From Pusillimonas sp044464525 (GTDB taxonomy: Bacteria; Pseudomonadota; Gammaproteobacteria; Burkholderiales; Burkholderiaceae_B): a stretch of DNA of 64,000 bases. This document shows, in pieces, positions 7,852 through 16,833 of the stretch (position 1 is the stretch's first letter; each line of letters opens with the position of its first letter). The DNA is taken from positions 62,001 to 126,000 of the forward strand of contig NZ_JBIQLE010000003.1 of NCBI RefSeq assembly GCF_044464525.1. The letters are read 5' to 3'. Below the pieces are notes generated by a model that saw only the letters and a list, made by a program, of their open reading frames with translations, made no database searches and was not told the DNA's origin. A program made the translations under genes and the position numbers.

Positions 7852-9096
7852 ATGGACAAGATCAAGAAACAGCGCAAGGCGATTATTGTGGGTGGGTCAA
7901 TGGGCGGCCTGTTTGCGGGAAACTTGCTGCATCGCGCCGGCTGGCAGGCCGATATCTATGAGCGCGTGCCAGGGCCGCTGTCGGACCGCGGCGCCGGCAT
8001 CGTCACCCATCAAGAGCTTTTGCATGCCTTGCAATGCGCGGGCGCGCAAGTCGACGAAACATTGGGTGTAAGTGTTGCAAGCAGAATTACTGTCGATCTT
8101 CATGGCCACACCATTGCGTACTTGCCCTACCCACAAGTACTTACCGCCTGGAGCCGCCTGTTGCAGGTACTTGAAGAAGCGTTTCCTGTGCAGCACTACC
8201 ATCGCGGCAAGGCTCTGGCCCATATCGAGCAGGACGCCGACGGCGTAACCGCCTACTTCGACGACGGCTCGCACGCCAACGGCGAGTTGTTGATCGGCGC
8301 CGACGGCATCCGTTCCACGACACGCGCGCAGTACATGCCAAACGCCCGCCCCTTATATGCCGGCTACGTCGCTTGGCGCGGGCTCGTCGAAGAGTCCGAT
8401 CTAAGCACGCACACTCGGGGGGCTCTGATGGAGCGTTTTGCTTTCTGCTTGCCGCCTCACGAACAGATGTTGACCTATCCCGTAGCCGGAAAGGCCAACG
8501 CCCTCGCCGAAGGTGAAAGGCGCATCAATTTTGTCTGGTACCGACCCGCCCCCGAAGATACTGAACTTCGGCGCTTGCAAACTGATGCCGCAGGCGTGTG
8601 GCATGCGGGCGGCATCCCTCCCGGTGCGATTCGGCCCGACATACTCGACGAGGTACGTGCTTCCGCCACCGCGACGCTTGCCCCCGAGTTTGCAGAGATC
8701 GTTCACAAGACATCACAGCTGTTCTTCCAGCCTATTTTCGACCTGGAAACAGAGCAAATGGTGTCGGACCGCGTTGCGCTGCTCGGCGATGCCGCTTATG
8801 TCGCCCGTCCTCATTCAGGCATGGGTGTTACCAAAGCGGCATACGACGCCATCGAATTGACCCGTGCGCTAAGCACTCAACCCAGTCTTCAGGCGGCCCT
8901 TGGCGCCTATCAAGCGGAACGAAGCCGATTCGGCCAGGCCATAGTCAGACAAGCCCGCAACATGGGGGCCAGCCTGCAAACCAGTTTCGACTCCAAGCAT
9001 CAACAACAAATGGCCTTCCGCTATCGAGCCCCGGACACGCTCATGCGTGAAACCGCCGTGTCACTGCAATATCTTGACCTGGAATCAGCCCACTGA
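7852..9096 (+). CDS. FAD-dependent aromatic-type monooxygenase (2,6-dihydroxypyridine hydroxylase-like)
   Basis: A 414-residue group A flavoprotein hydroxylase. The N-terminal FAD motif is VGGSMGGLFAGNLL with YERV at the end of the second strand, followed by the GADGIRS segment (DG motif) and GDAAYVARPHSGMGVTKAAYDA (GD motif). The overall pattern, including GAGIVTHQELLHAL, resembles 2,6-dihydroxypyridine 3-monooxygenase-like enzymes, so an N-heteroaromatic or phenolic substrate is plausible but not shown. It follows the VOC gene by 11 bp. Its 3' end overlaps the convergent LysR gene by 12 bp. Confidence 0.85.
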   Translation: MDKIKKQRKAIIVGGSMGGLFAGNLLHRAGWQADIYERVPGPLSDRGAGIVTHQELLHALQCAGAQVDETLGVSVASRITVDLHGHTIAYLPYPQVLTAWSRLLQVLEEAFPVQHYHRGKALAHIEQDADGVTAYFDDGSHANGELLIGADGIRSTTRAQYMPNARPLYAGYVAWRGLVEESDLSTHTRGALMERFAFCLPPHEQMLTYPVAGKANALAEGERRINFVWYRPAPEDTELRRLQTDAAGVWHAGGIPPGAIRPDILDEVRASATATLAPEFAEIVHKTSQLFFQPIFDLETEQMVSDRVALLGDAAYVARPHSGMGVTKAAYDAIELTRALSTQPSLQAALGAYQAERSRFGQAIVRQARNMGASLQTSFDSKHQQQMAFRYRAPDTLMRETAVSLQYLDLESAH

Positions 9097-10044
9097 ACCC
9101 GTATCGAGCGGGAAGCCGCTTTTGAGTGCCTCACGCAAGTGCGCCACCAGCAACTGCGTTGCGCGCGGCACATGAGGGGTGTAGGGCCTGATCGCATAAA
9201 GTGAATCACCAAACACCCCCACGGGTTGCCAGCCGGGCAGCACATGGACAAGATCGCCCCGCTCCAGCGCACGCTGTGCGGAAAAATCGGGCAACACTGT
9301 AATACCCAGGCCCGCCTCTGCCGCGCGCCGTAAACCTTCACTGTTGTTGACTGCAAACGGCCCGCTGACCGGCACGACGAAATTGTGCTGACTTGCGGGC
9401 TTTTTGCCAGAGCGCTCGAACGTCCACACAGTAGTGCTTTGCCGGCGTGGATAGTGAAGACAGGCGTGATCGGCCAAGACGGATGGATGATCAGGCGACC
9501 CATGACGATCGAGATAATCCTGGCTGGCCACAAGCACGGAACGTACATCACACAAGGCCCAGGCGACATAGTTGGGCGGGGGCGTCGATGTATGGCGAAT
9601 GGCAAGATCGAACCCCTCTCCGGATAATGAGCTGAGCTGATCGGACAGATCGAGCTCAATTCGAATCCGCGGGTTTTCTTTAAGGAACCGGGGCAGGCGC
9701 GGCACGAGCTGCTGGCGCGCAAGAGCCACGGGCGCACTAAGCCGCAAAGTGCCCTGCGGGGTAATCGCCTGCTCGCGCACCGCCTCGAAGCTATCGGCGA
9801 TCTGGTCGAAAGCAGCGCGTGTATTTTCAGCCAGTTGCTCACCGGCCTCGGTTAGCCGCACGCTTCGGGTGGTGCGCCGTACCAGCGGCACGCCGGCCGC
9901 CTGCTCAAGCTCGGCGATGCGTTGACTCATGGCCGCCTTGCTTACATTCAGGTAAGCGGCCGCGCGCGTGAAACTGCCTTGCTCGGCCAACACGGCCAAC
10001 CAATGCACATGGGACCACAAGGCGGTTATTTTCTTGTCTTTCAT
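9085..10044 (-). CDS. LysR family transcriptional regulator
   Basis: A 319-residue LysR-type regulator. The winged helix-turn-helix occupies about residues 10-68 (LAVLAEQGSFTRAAAYLNVS, then AMSQRIAELEQAAGVPL and RRTTRSVRLTEAGE), and the periplasmic-binding-like effector domain starts near residue 95. It is divergent from the mmsA-like gene, with a 127-bp spacer carrying an inverted repeat typical of a LysR box, and convergent with the FAD monooxygenase gene. It probably controls its own gene and mmsA, possibly also the monooxygenase pair. The coinducer is unknown. Confidence 0.92.
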   Translation of the reverse strand: MKDKKITALWSHVHWLAVLAEQGSFTRAAAYLNVSKAAMSQRIAELEQAAGVPLVRRTTRSVRLTEAGEQLAENTRAAFDQIADSFEAVREQAITPQGTLRLSAPVALARQQLVPRLPRFLKENPRIRIELDLSDQLSSLSGEGFDLAIRHTSTPPPNYVAWALCDVRSVLVASQDYLDRHGSPDHPSVLADHACLHYPRRQSTTVWTFERSGKKPASQHNFVVPVSGPFAVNNSEGLRRAAEAGLGITVLPDFSAQRALERGDLVHVLPGWQPVGVFGDSLYAIRPYTPHVPRATQLLVAHLREALKSGFPLDTGSVG

Positions 10045-10054
10045 ACGGCTGATT

Positions 10055-10077
10055 ATTCATTATTTTGAACAATGAAT
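10055..10077. promoter_or_regulatory. LysR-type inverted repeat between the LysR gene and mmsA
   Basis: ATTCATT at 10055-10061 and AATGAAT at 10071-10077 form a perfect 7-bp inverted repeat with a 9-base spacer. It starts 11 bases from the LysR start codon, where autoregulatory sites of this family normally lie. Confidence 0.6.
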
Positions 10078-10171
10078 CCAGCCTTCTGGTCTATCGCGAA
10101 CACAATCGCATACGTAAACTGGGCTCCATATACCAAGACTCAAACACAGTCACAGCCTCCAAAGAAGCCCT

Positions 10172-11683
10172 ATGCAAGCCTATACCGATACCGCCGACGT
10201 CGGCCATTTCATCAACGGCCAAATTACATCCGGAACCGCCCAACGAAGCAAGGATGTCTATAACCCGGCCTTGGGCCGGGTGGCGCGCCAGGTTCTGCTG
10301 GCCGAGCCGCAAGATGTCGAGCAGGCCGTGGCTTCGTCCAAGAAGGCGTTTGCCGCCTGGGCCGACACCTCGCCGTTGCGTCGCTCGCGTGTAATGTTCA
10401 AGTTTCTTGATCTGATGAACCAGCATCGAGACGCCTTGGCAGCCATCATTACCGCCGAGCATGGCAAGGTTTTCAGCGATGCCCAAGGCGAAGTCTCACG
10501 CGCCATAGACGTTATCGAATTCGCCTGCGGCATTCCGCAGTTGCTCAAGGGCGACTTCACCGACCAGGTGGCCACGGGCATGGACAACTGGACACTGCGC
10601 CAGCCGCTGGGCGTGGTCGCCGGCATCACCCCCTTCAATTTTCCTTGCATGGTGCCCTGCTGGATGTTCCCGGTAGCCATCGCCGCGGGCAACTGCTTCA
10701 TCTTGAAACCCAGCGAGCGCGACCCTTCCGCGTCGCTGTACATGGCGCGGCTTTTCCATGAAGCAGGCTTGCCCGAAGGTGTGCTTAACGTCGTCCAAGG
10801 AGACAAGACAGCAGTCGATGCACTGCTTTCCCACCCCGACATCAAAGCCATCAGCTTTGTCGGGTCGACCCCCATTGCCAAGTATATCTACGAACAAGCC
10901 GCCCATTTCGGCAAGCGCGTACAAGCTTTGGGCGGCGCCAAAAACCATCTGGTCGTCATGCCTGACGCCGATCTTGATCAAGCTATCGACGCACTAACGG
11001 GCGCGGCCTATGGCTCAGCCGGTGAGCGGTGCATGGCTGTGTCGGTCGCCGTGCTGGTCGGCAGCGTGGCCGACCGCATCATGCCCCGGCTCAAAGAAAG
11101 AGCCGAAACGCTGAAGGTGCGCAACGGCATGGACCCAGAAGCTGAAATGGGGCCTATCGTCACAGACGAAGCCTTGAAGCGTGTCGAAGGCTATATACAG
11201 CTGGGCGTGGAAGAAGGCGCCACACTGGTGGTCGATGGGCGCGGTCATAAAGTAAGCGGCCATGAGCAGGGTTTCTTCACCGGCGGCACCTTGTTCGATA
11301 ACGTTACCGCCGATATGCGCATCTATAAAGAAGAAATTTTCGGTCCGGTGCTGTCTTGCGTGCGAGTCGATGATTTCGCCGCGGCACTCGAATTGGTCAA
11401 TGGCCACGAGTTCGGCAACGGCGTGTCCTGCTATACGCGCGACGGCCATATCGCCCGCGAGTTCGGCCGGCGCATTCAGTGCGGCATGGTCGGTATCAAC
11501 GTACCTATTCCCGTTCCCATGGCTTGGCACAGCTTCGGGGGTTGGCAAAAATCCATGTTTGGCGACATGCACGTGTATGGCGAAGAAGGCGTGCGCTTCT
11601 ACACCAAGCAAAAAAGCATCATGCAGCGGTGGCCGGAAAGCACCGAAAAAGGCGCCGAGTTTGCCATGCCCGCACCGAAGTAG
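10172..11683 (+). CDS. mmsA: CoA-acylating methylmalonate-semialdehyde dehydrogenase
   Basis: Oxidises methylmalonate semialdehyde (or malonate semialdehyde) with CoA and NAD to propionyl-CoA (acetyl-CoA) and CO2, in valine, inositol or beta-alanine-type catabolism. Length is 503 residues, as in the family. Diagnostic segments are TPFNFPCMVPCWMFPVAI, LKPSERDPS, FVGSTPIAKYIY and GSAGERCMAVSVAV with the catalytic Cys, plus GGWQKSMFGD near the C-terminus. It stands alone between two regulated promoters: a LysR gene lies upstream, and a 156-bp gap separates it from the cyclase gene. Its place in a pathway here is unclear; it may finish degradation of a C3-C4 fragment. Confidence 0.92.
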   Translation: MQAYTDTADVGHFINGQITSGTAQRSKDVYNPALGRVARQVLLAEPQDVEQAVASSKKAFAAWADTSPLRRSRVMFKFLDLMNQHRDALAAIITAEHGKVFSDAQGEVSRAIDVIEFACGIPQLLKGDFTDQVATGMDNWTLRQPLGVVAGITPFNFPCMVPCWMFPVAIAAGNCFILKPSERDPSASLYMARLFHEAGLPEGVLNVVQGDKTAVDALLSHPDIKAISFVGSTPIAKYIYEQAAHFGKRVQALGGAKNHLVVMPDADLDQAIDALTGAAYGSAGERCMAVSVAVLVGSVADRIMPRLKERAETLKVRNGMDPEAEMGPIVTDEALKRVEGYIQLGVEEGATLVVDGRGHKVSGHEQGFFTGGTLFDNVTADMRIYKEEIFGPVLSCVRVDDFAAALELVNGHEFGNGVSCYTRDGHIAREFGRRIQCGMVGINVPIPVPMAWHSFGGWQKSMFGDMHVYGEEGVRFYTKQKSIMQRWPESTEKGAEFAMPAPK

Positions 11684-11761
11684 GTAAACAAATTCTTCAA
11701 TGGTAAAGCGCGCAACCCGACAGAAATAATCAGTCGATAAGCAAAACAAGCTGTAAAACCA

Positions 11762-11831
11762 AAATCGATTTAGAAATAGTATTGGAAGAGGTCCCGTCAA
11801 CGAAATATATTATCGATTGATTAATAAGGAG
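11762..11831 (+). promoter_or_regulatory. Putative promoter and ATCGATT repeats upstream of the cyclase gene
   Basis: TTGGAA at 11782-11787 and TATATT at 11806-11811 are spaced by 18 bases, a plausible sigma-70 promoter. AAATCGATTT at 11762-11771 is a perfect palindrome just upstream of the -35, and a second ATCGATT follows the -10 at 11812-11818, where a repressor would act. ATTGATTAATAAG at 11816-11828 matches 12 of 13 bases of the right arm of the inverted repeat near 7330. The ribosome binding site AAGGAG is at 11826-11831. Confidence 0.45.
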
Positions 11832-11839
11832 ACAAATCC

Positions 11840-12808
11840 ATGGTCCATCGCTACGACGAGAACAAATTCACCATCGATCTGGTTCACGAGACAGCCAAAC
11901 GATGCTGCAACTGGGGCAAGTGGGGGCCGGACGACGAAATCGGCACCCTCAACTACGTCACCCCGGAAGACGTCACAGCGGCGGCTGGCTTGGTGCGCAA
12001 GGGCAGAGTCTTTTCGCTGGCGCTTGATTTTGACCGCGAGGGGCCGCAAAAAGGCCTATGGGGCAATCGATACAACCCCATCCACACCATGCTGGCCACC
12101 GGCACCGACGCCGTCGCCGGCAATCAGGACGAAGGCGGGTTGCGCTACGCCGATGACGCTGTCTCCATGCCCCTGCAATGCGGTACGCAATGGGACGGCC
12201 TGGGCCATATCTTCTATGGCGAAAAGATGTGGAACGGCTACGATGCCCGCCTCGTCGATAGCGATGGCGCTCATAAGAACGGCATCGAAAAGGTCAAGGC
12301 CAAAATGGTTGGGCGCGGCGTGCTGCTTGATGTTGCCCGGCACATCGGCGTCGATTCTCTTGAAGACGGCCAGGCCATTTCGGTCGCCGATCTCGACGCG
12401 ACGGCAAAAGCGCAGGGGGTCGAGGTGCGCCGTGGCGATTTCGTCATTGTGCGCACAGGCCACATGGAACGATGCAAAACCGAGGGTGATTGGGGCGGCT
12501 ATGCGGGCGGCGAAGCCCCCGGTCTGGCCTTCGATACCGCCAATTGGATCTACGACAAGCAAATTGCAGCGATCTGTACCGACACTTGGGGCTGCGAAGT
12601 CCGCCCCAACGAAACAGACGATTGCACCCAGCCCTGGCACTGGGTGGTGATTCCCATGATAGGCATCAGCATGGGCGAGATTTTCAACCTCAAAGAGCTC
12701 GCCGAAGACTGCGCCGCCGACGGCGTGTACGAGTTCCTTTTCACCGCCCCGCCCCTGCCCATCACTCGCGCCGTGGGTTCACCGCTGAACCCCATCGCGA
12801 TCAAATAA
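11840..12808 (+). CDS. Cyclase family protein (kynurenine formamidase / isatin hydrolase superfamily)
   Basis: A 322-residue metal-dependent hydrolase of the cyclase family (PF04199). Recognisable parts are WGPDDEIGTLNYVTPEDV near residue 35 and the metal-site segment MPLQCGTQWDGLGHIFY near residue 112, a variant of the HxGTHxDxP motif in which some usual His residues are replaced. Known members hydrolyse N-formylkynurenine or isatin; this longer subgroup is uncharacterised to my knowledge. It heads a tightly packed run: the HisD-family gene starts 11 bp later and the SDR and TetR genes follow by ATGA overlaps. Hydrolysis of an amide or lactam-type substrate is an inference. Confidence 0.85.
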   Translation: MVHRYDENKFTIDLVHETAKRCCNWGKWGPDDEIGTLNYVTPEDVTAAAGLVRKGRVFSLALDFDREGPQKGLWGNRYNPIHTMLATGTDAVAGNQDEGGLRYADDAVSMPLQCGTQWDGLGHIFYGEKMWNGYDARLVDSDGAHKNGIEKVKAKMVGRGVLLDVARHIGVDSLEDGQAISVADLDATAKAQGVEVRRGDFVIVRTGHMERCKTEGDWGGYAGGEAPGLAFDTANWIYDKQIAAICTDTWGCEVRPNETDDCTQPWHWVVIPMIGISMGEIFNLKELAEDCAADGVYEFLFTAPPLPITRAVGSPLNPIAIK

Positions 12809-12819
12809 GGAGGCTGACC

Positions 12820-14112
12820 TTGGCACGCATCCTTAAACACACCCTCAACGCGCAAGCCGGCGCAAAACTTGATGCTCAAGTGCGCCAGACTGTCGAAGCC
12901 ATTCTTGCCGACGTAGAAGCAAGGGGCGATCAGGCAGTGCGCGACTATTCACAACAATTCGACCGATGGACGCCGCCCGCTTTCAAGCTTGAGGCCGAGC
13001 AGATCCAGTCAATAGTAAGTTCGGTCGACCGGGCCACCCTGGATGACATCCGTTTTGCACAGGAACAGATCCGCAATTTCGCCCAAATTCAACGGGCATC
13101 CATGCACGACGTCCAGGTCGAAACGCTTCCCGGCGTCACACTCGGGCACAAGCATATTCCGGTCAGTTCGGTAGGCTGCTATGTTCCGGGGGGCAAGTAC
13201 CCCATGGTGGCGTCGGCCCACATGAGCATCGTCACGGCCAAGGTGGCTGGGGTGCCTCGCGTAATCGCCTGTGTGCCGCCCACCGACGGGCAGGCTCACC
13301 CCGAAACCGTGGCGGCCATGGCACTGGCCGGGGCTGACGAAATCTATATTCTGGGCGGTGTTCAAGCCGTAGCCGCCATGGCCATCGGTACCGAAAGCAT
13401 CGAGCCGGTCGATATGCTGGTCGGCCCCGGAAACGCGTACGTCGCCGAGGCCAAGCGCCAGTTGTTCGGCAGGGTGGGTATCGATCTTTTTGCCGGCCCT
13501 ACCGAGATACTGGTTATTGCCGACGACAGCGCCGAAGTGGGCATGGTGGCTTGCGACCTGCTGGGCCAGGCCGAGCACGGATACACCTCGCCCGCCGCCC
13601 TTATCACCACTTCGGCCGAGCTGGCCGCTGCGTTGCCGGCCGAAATCGAGCGCCAACTGGCTGTACTGCCCACCGCCGAAGTCGCCGGCAAGGCATGGGC
13701 CGATTATGGCCAGATCATTCTTGTCGATGACGATGCCGAAGCCGTCATCGAAGCCGACAAACTCGCCTACGAGCACGTTGAAGTGCTTACACGCAACCCG
13801 CGTTACTTTTTGGACAACATGAGCCAATACGGCGCCCTGTTCCTTGGCCCTGAAACCAATGTGGCTTACGGCGACAAGGTCATCGGCACCAACCACACGC
13901 TACCCACCAAGGGAGCGGCTCGCTACACTGGCGGCCTGTGGGTGGGAAAATTCCTTAAAACTTGCACCTGGCAAGAATGCACGCCGGAAGCCAGCGTGAT
14001 GATAGGCGAGTATTGCTCTCGCCTGTGCGCCATAGAGCGGTTCTGGGGCCATAAAGAGCAAGCCGATTATCGCGTGCGCAAATACGGCAAAACTGCGAGC
14101 CTCACTCCATGA
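12820..14112 (+). CDS. Histidinol dehydrogenase family protein (HpsN-like), probably catabolic
   Basis: A zinc- and NAD-dependent dehydrogenase of the HisD fold, 430 residues. The TTG at 12820 is chosen because AAGGAGG at 12807-12813 is ideally spaced; the reading frame also runs further upstream inside the cyclase gene. Motifs include PVSSVGCYVPGGKYPM, GPGNAYVAEAKRQLFG and DLFAGPTEILVIAD. The signature GTNHTLPTKGAARYTGGLWV differs from the biosynthetic enzyme and is closer to HpsN-like proteins, which oxidise other alcohols such as dihydroxypropanesulfonate. No other his gene is nearby. It overlaps the SDR gene by 4 bp (ATGA). Catabolic oxidation of a primary alcohol to an acid is the likely job. 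Confidence 0.85.
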   Translation: MARILKHTLNAQAGAKLDAQVRQTVEAILADVEARGDQAVRDYSQQFDRWTPPAFKLEAEQIQSIVSSVDRATLDDIRFAQEQIRNFAQIQRASMHDVQVETLPGVTLGHKHIPVSSVGCYVPGGKYPMVASAHMSIVTAKVAGVPRVIACVPPTDGQAHPETVAAMALAGADEIYILGGVQAVAAMAIGTESIEPVDMLVGPGNAYVAEAKRQLFGRVGIDLFAGPTEILVIADDSAEVGMVACDLLGQAEHGYTSPAALITTSAELAAALPAEIERQLAVLPTAEVAGKAWADYGQIILVDDDAEAVIEADKLAYEHVEVLTRNPRYFLDNMSQYGALFLGPETNVAYGDKVIGTNHTLPTKGAARYTGGLWVGKFLKTCTWQECTPEASVMIGEYCSRLCAIERFWGHKEQADYRVRKYGKTASLTP

Positions 14113-14867
14113 TCACTTACCGCAGCTTCGATCTGAATGGGCGTTCGGCGCTTGTCACAGGCGCCGGCAGAGGCTTGGGCGCGGCCATCGCCCAAGGCCT
14201 GGCCGCCGCCGGCGCAAAAACCTATGTGCTTAGCCGCAATTCGTCCCAACTAAATGAACTTGCTGAAAGTATCAACGCCGGTGGCGGCCACGCCCAGCCC
14301 GTGGTGTGCGATATTACCGACCCGCAGGCGGTGCAGGCTGCTCTGGACGCCATCGATCAACTGGATATTCTGGTCAACAATGCCGGAACCAATATTCCAG
14401 CCGACTTTGTCGATGTCACGCCGGCGCAACTCGACGAACTGCTGCTTCTGAACGTGCGCGCGGTCTTCCTTACCGCACAAGCAGCCGCCCGCAAAATCAT
14501 GGGCAACGGCAATGGCGGCAGCATCATCAATATTTCATCGCAGATGGGTCATGTCGGGGCCGTGCGCCGGTCTGTATATTGCATGTCCAAGCATGCCGTC
14601 GAAGGGCTGACGAAATCCATGGCCCTGGAACTTGCCACCCACAATATCCGGGTCAATACTGTCGCCCCTACCTTCGTCCAAACCCCAATGACCGAGGCGT
14701 TCTTCAAGGAAGAAAGCTTTCGCGACTGGGTGATGCAGCGCCTGCCCATGGGCCGGCTCTTGCCTGCCGAAGATGTGGCTGCCGCCGTGTGCTATCTGGC
14801 TTCCCCGGCCGCCGCGATGATAACGGGCGCCAGCCTGAAACTCGATGGAGGATGGACAGCCCAATGA
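14109..14867 (+). CDS. SDR family NAD(P)-dependent oxidoreductase
   Basis: A classical short-chain dehydrogenase of 252 residues: TGAGRGLGAAIAQGLA cofactor motif near residue 18, NNAG near residue 91, catalytic Ser in NISSQMG and YCMSKHAVEG with Tyr and Lys spaced as YxxxK. The C-terminal GASLKLDGGWTAQ is typical of the fabG/gluconate-dehydrogenase branch. Translationally coupled to both neighbours by ATGA overlaps (start 14109 with the HisD-family gene, stop 14867 with the TetR gene). Its partner substrate is probably an intermediate of the same pathway, handled by the HisD-family enzyme. Confidence 0.92.
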   Translation: MITYRSFDLNGRSALVTGAGRGLGAAIAQGLAAAGAKTYVLSRNSSQLNELAESINAGGGHAQPVVCDITDPQAVQAALDAIDQLDILVNNAGTNIPADFVDVTPAQLDELLLLNVRAVFLTAQAAARKIMGNGNGGSIINISSQMGHVGAVRRSVYCMSKHAVEGLTKSMALELATHNIRVNTVAPTFVQTPMTEAFFKEESFRDWVMQRLPMGRLLPAEDVAAAVCYLASPAAAMITGASLKLDGGWTAQ

Positions 14868-15571
14868 GCGACCAAAGCCATCGTCCTGATGAAGCAAGCA
14901 GCGTCGAGGCGCCGCGTGCCCGCCGGCAGCCTCGCGACCAGCGCCGCGCTCAAATCCTGCGCGAAAGCATTGCGTTCTTTTCCGAGCACGGGTTTTCGGG
15001 CTCAACCCACGATCTGGCGCGCCAGATCGGTGTCACCCAGCCCTTGCTGTTTCGCTATTTCGATTCCAAAGAAGACCTTTTCGAGGCGATCTTCAAGGCC
15101 GTATTCACCGACAAGTGGCAAGACGAATGGCCAAGCCTCATTTGCGATAGAACGATCCCTTTGCGCGAGCGGCTTGCGCGCTTCTACCGCTCTTATCTGG
15201 CTGTGATCTTCAACCGCGACTGGATGCGGCTGTATATCTACGCCGGCCTGGCAGACGTGCCCATCAACCGACGCTTTTTTGAGCTGATCGAAACGAAGAT
15301 ATTGATTCCGCTATGCGCGGAATTGCGGGCAGAGTTTCATATGGTGCCGCCAGAAATCAAGCCCATCACCAACGACGAGCTCGACTACGTATGGATGTTT
15401 CATGGCGGAATCTTCTACCACGGGATCAGGCGCTGTGCCTTTGGCACGTCGTCAGACCATGAAATCAACCCGGGCATGCTCGATGTGTCCATAGACACTT
15501 TTATCGCCGCGGCCCCGCATGCCTTGGCGCGGCTTTTACGGCTACCCGGGAAACACCCCCCCACCACATAA
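14864..15571 (+). CDS. TetR/AcrR family transcriptional regulator
   Basis: A 235-residue TetR regulator with the helix-turn-helix at about residues 30-75 (ILRESIAFFSEHGFSGS, then THDLARQIGVTQPLLFRYF) and a helical ligand domain. The start at 14864 overlaps the SDR stop (ATGA) and is preceded by GGAGG 12 bases upstream. Throughout its length it resembles the second TetR protein at 24987-25691, including W-x3-W, FYxxY and the HGGxFYxGI segment in the ligand domain. It is probably the local regulator of the cyclase-HisD-SDR run and the adjacent Liv-type importer. Confidence 0.9.
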   Translation: MSDQSHRPDEASSVEAPRARRQPRDQRRAQILRESIAFFSEHGFSGSTHDLARQIGVTQPLLFRYFDSKEDLFEAIFKAVFTDKWQDEWPSLICDRTIPLRERLARFYRSYLAVIFNRDWMRLYIYAGLADVPINRRFFELIETKILIPLCAELRAEFHMVPPEIKPITNDELDYVWMFHGGIFYHGIRRCAFGTSSDHEINPGMLDVSIDTFIAAAPHALARLLRLPGKHPPTT

Positions 15572-15623
15572 CAACAATATCGAAGTCTGCAGCACCATGT
15601 AGTTCAAAACCAAAGGAGACGAC

Positions 15624-16826
15624 ATGAAATCTATCAGACAATGGACTTACGTCTTGTGCCTGGCATCGGTGTTTGGCGTGTCAGGTGCATTGGCGCAGTC
15701 TGAACCCATACGCATCGGGCTGCCTGTACCACTGACCGGCCCCTATGGCGCCGAAGCCAAGGATCAGGTACGCAACGCCGAACTGGCCGTCAAAGAATTC
15801 AACGAGGCCGGAGGGCTTGACGGCCGCCTGGCCGAGCTGCTGGTACGAGACGACAAGCTCAACCCCGGAGAAGCGGCCAACCGCGCTCTAGACCTTATCG
15901 ATAAAGACCACGTCAACTTCATTATCGGGGGCTTGTCGGCATCGACGCAGCTGTCGACAAACAACGTGACCAAGCAACGCAAGGTCATTTACATTTCCAT
16001 CAGCCAGTCGGATGCGATCAACGAAGCCGCCGACATGTCGCGCTACACGTTTCACGAGGCGCTTAATCCGCACATGACCACGCAGGCGGTGGGCCGGCAT
16101 GTGTTCAAGAAAGGCATGCGCATCGCTTTCTTGACGTCCGACTATGCTTACGGCCACGAAATGGCACGCGGCTTTACCCGCGTCGCCGAAGAAGTGGGCG
16201 CCGAAATCGTCGGAGAGATCCGCCACCCCCTGGGCACCTCGGATTATTCGGTGTTCTTGCCGCGATTGGCGGCCATGCGGCCCGATGTACTTGTCTTCAA
16301 CAACTTCGGCCGCGACAACCATGTGTCGATTCAGCAAGCAGGCCAGTTCGGGCTTAAAGGCAGGATGCAGTTCGTGACACCCGTGCTGCTTTACACGGCA
16401 CGCCAGGCCGCCGGCGCAGAGGCATACGAAGGCGTTCTTGGCGCCACGTCGTACTACTGGGCCCTGCAAGACCAGTTCGACACCGCGAAAAACCTCAACG
16501 ACCTCTATAAAAAAGAGTACGACAGCTACCCCTCCGACTATGGCGCATTGGCCTATGGCGCGGTCAAGTCCTTGCTGATGGCGGTCAAGGAAGCCGGCAC
16601 GACCGATACCGAGAAAGTGGTGGATGCGCTCGAGTCTCTCAAGTACGACACGTACAAGGGGCCCGAATACTATCGCACTTGCGACCACCAGGCTGTGCAA
16701 TCGGTGCTGATCATCGAATCCAAGAAGGCGCCCGAAGACAACCCGGACGATATCTTCAAGATCGTGGATGTCGTCGCCCCCACCGAGGACATTCTGCGTA
16801 GCTGCGACGAGCTTGGCTTCAAGTAG
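15624..16826 (+). CDS. ABC transporter substrate-binding protein, branched-chain amino acid (Liv) type
   Basis: Periplasmic solute-binding protein of 400 residues with a Sec signal peptide (hydrophobic residues 8-23, cleavage after ALAQ near residue 25). The mature part begins with EPIRIGLPVPLTGPYGAEA, the opening strand of periplasmic-binding-protein type 1 (Peripla_BP_6). An AAAGGAG-like ribosome binding site precedes the ATG. It is followed by two permease and two ATPase genes, so the importer is complete. Proteins of this family carry branched amino acids, amides, urea and many aromatic acids; the ligand here is unknown. Confidence 0.92.
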   Translation: MKSIRQWTYVLCLASVFGVSGALAQSEPIRIGLPVPLTGPYGAEAKDQVRNAELAVKEFNEAGGLDGRLAELLVRDDKLNPGEAANRALDLIDKDHVNFIIGGLSASTQLSTNNVTKQRKVIYISISQSDAINEAADMSRYTFHEALNPHMTTQAVGRHVFKKGMRIAFLTSDYAYGHEMARGFTRVAEEVGAEIVGEIRHPLGTSDYSVFLPRLAAMRPDVLVFNNFGRDNHVSIQQAGQFGLKGRMQFVTPVLLYTARQAAGAEAYEGVLGATSYYWALQDQFDTAKNLNDLYKKEYDSYPSDYGALAYGAVKSLLMAVKEAGTTDTEKVVDALESLKYDTYKGPEYYRTCDHQAVQSVLIIESKKAPEDNPDDIFKIVDVVAPTEDILRSCDELGFK

Positions 16827-16833
16827 GAAGGAA

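Noticed and set aside
13009..13896. 295-residue minus-strand frame opposite the HisD-family gene
   Set aside because: Shadow of a conserved gene; no domain, no ribosome binding site, composition typical of antisense frames.
12820..14112. Histidine biosynthesis hisD
   Set aside because: No other his gene nearby, diverged C-terminal signature and catabolic neighbours.
12820..14867. Dihydroxypropanesulfonate (hpsNOP) catabolic cluster
   Set aside because: The HisD-family gene is HpsN-like and an SDR is present, but there is no sulfolactate lyase, sulfonate transporter or second HpsP/O gene to support it.
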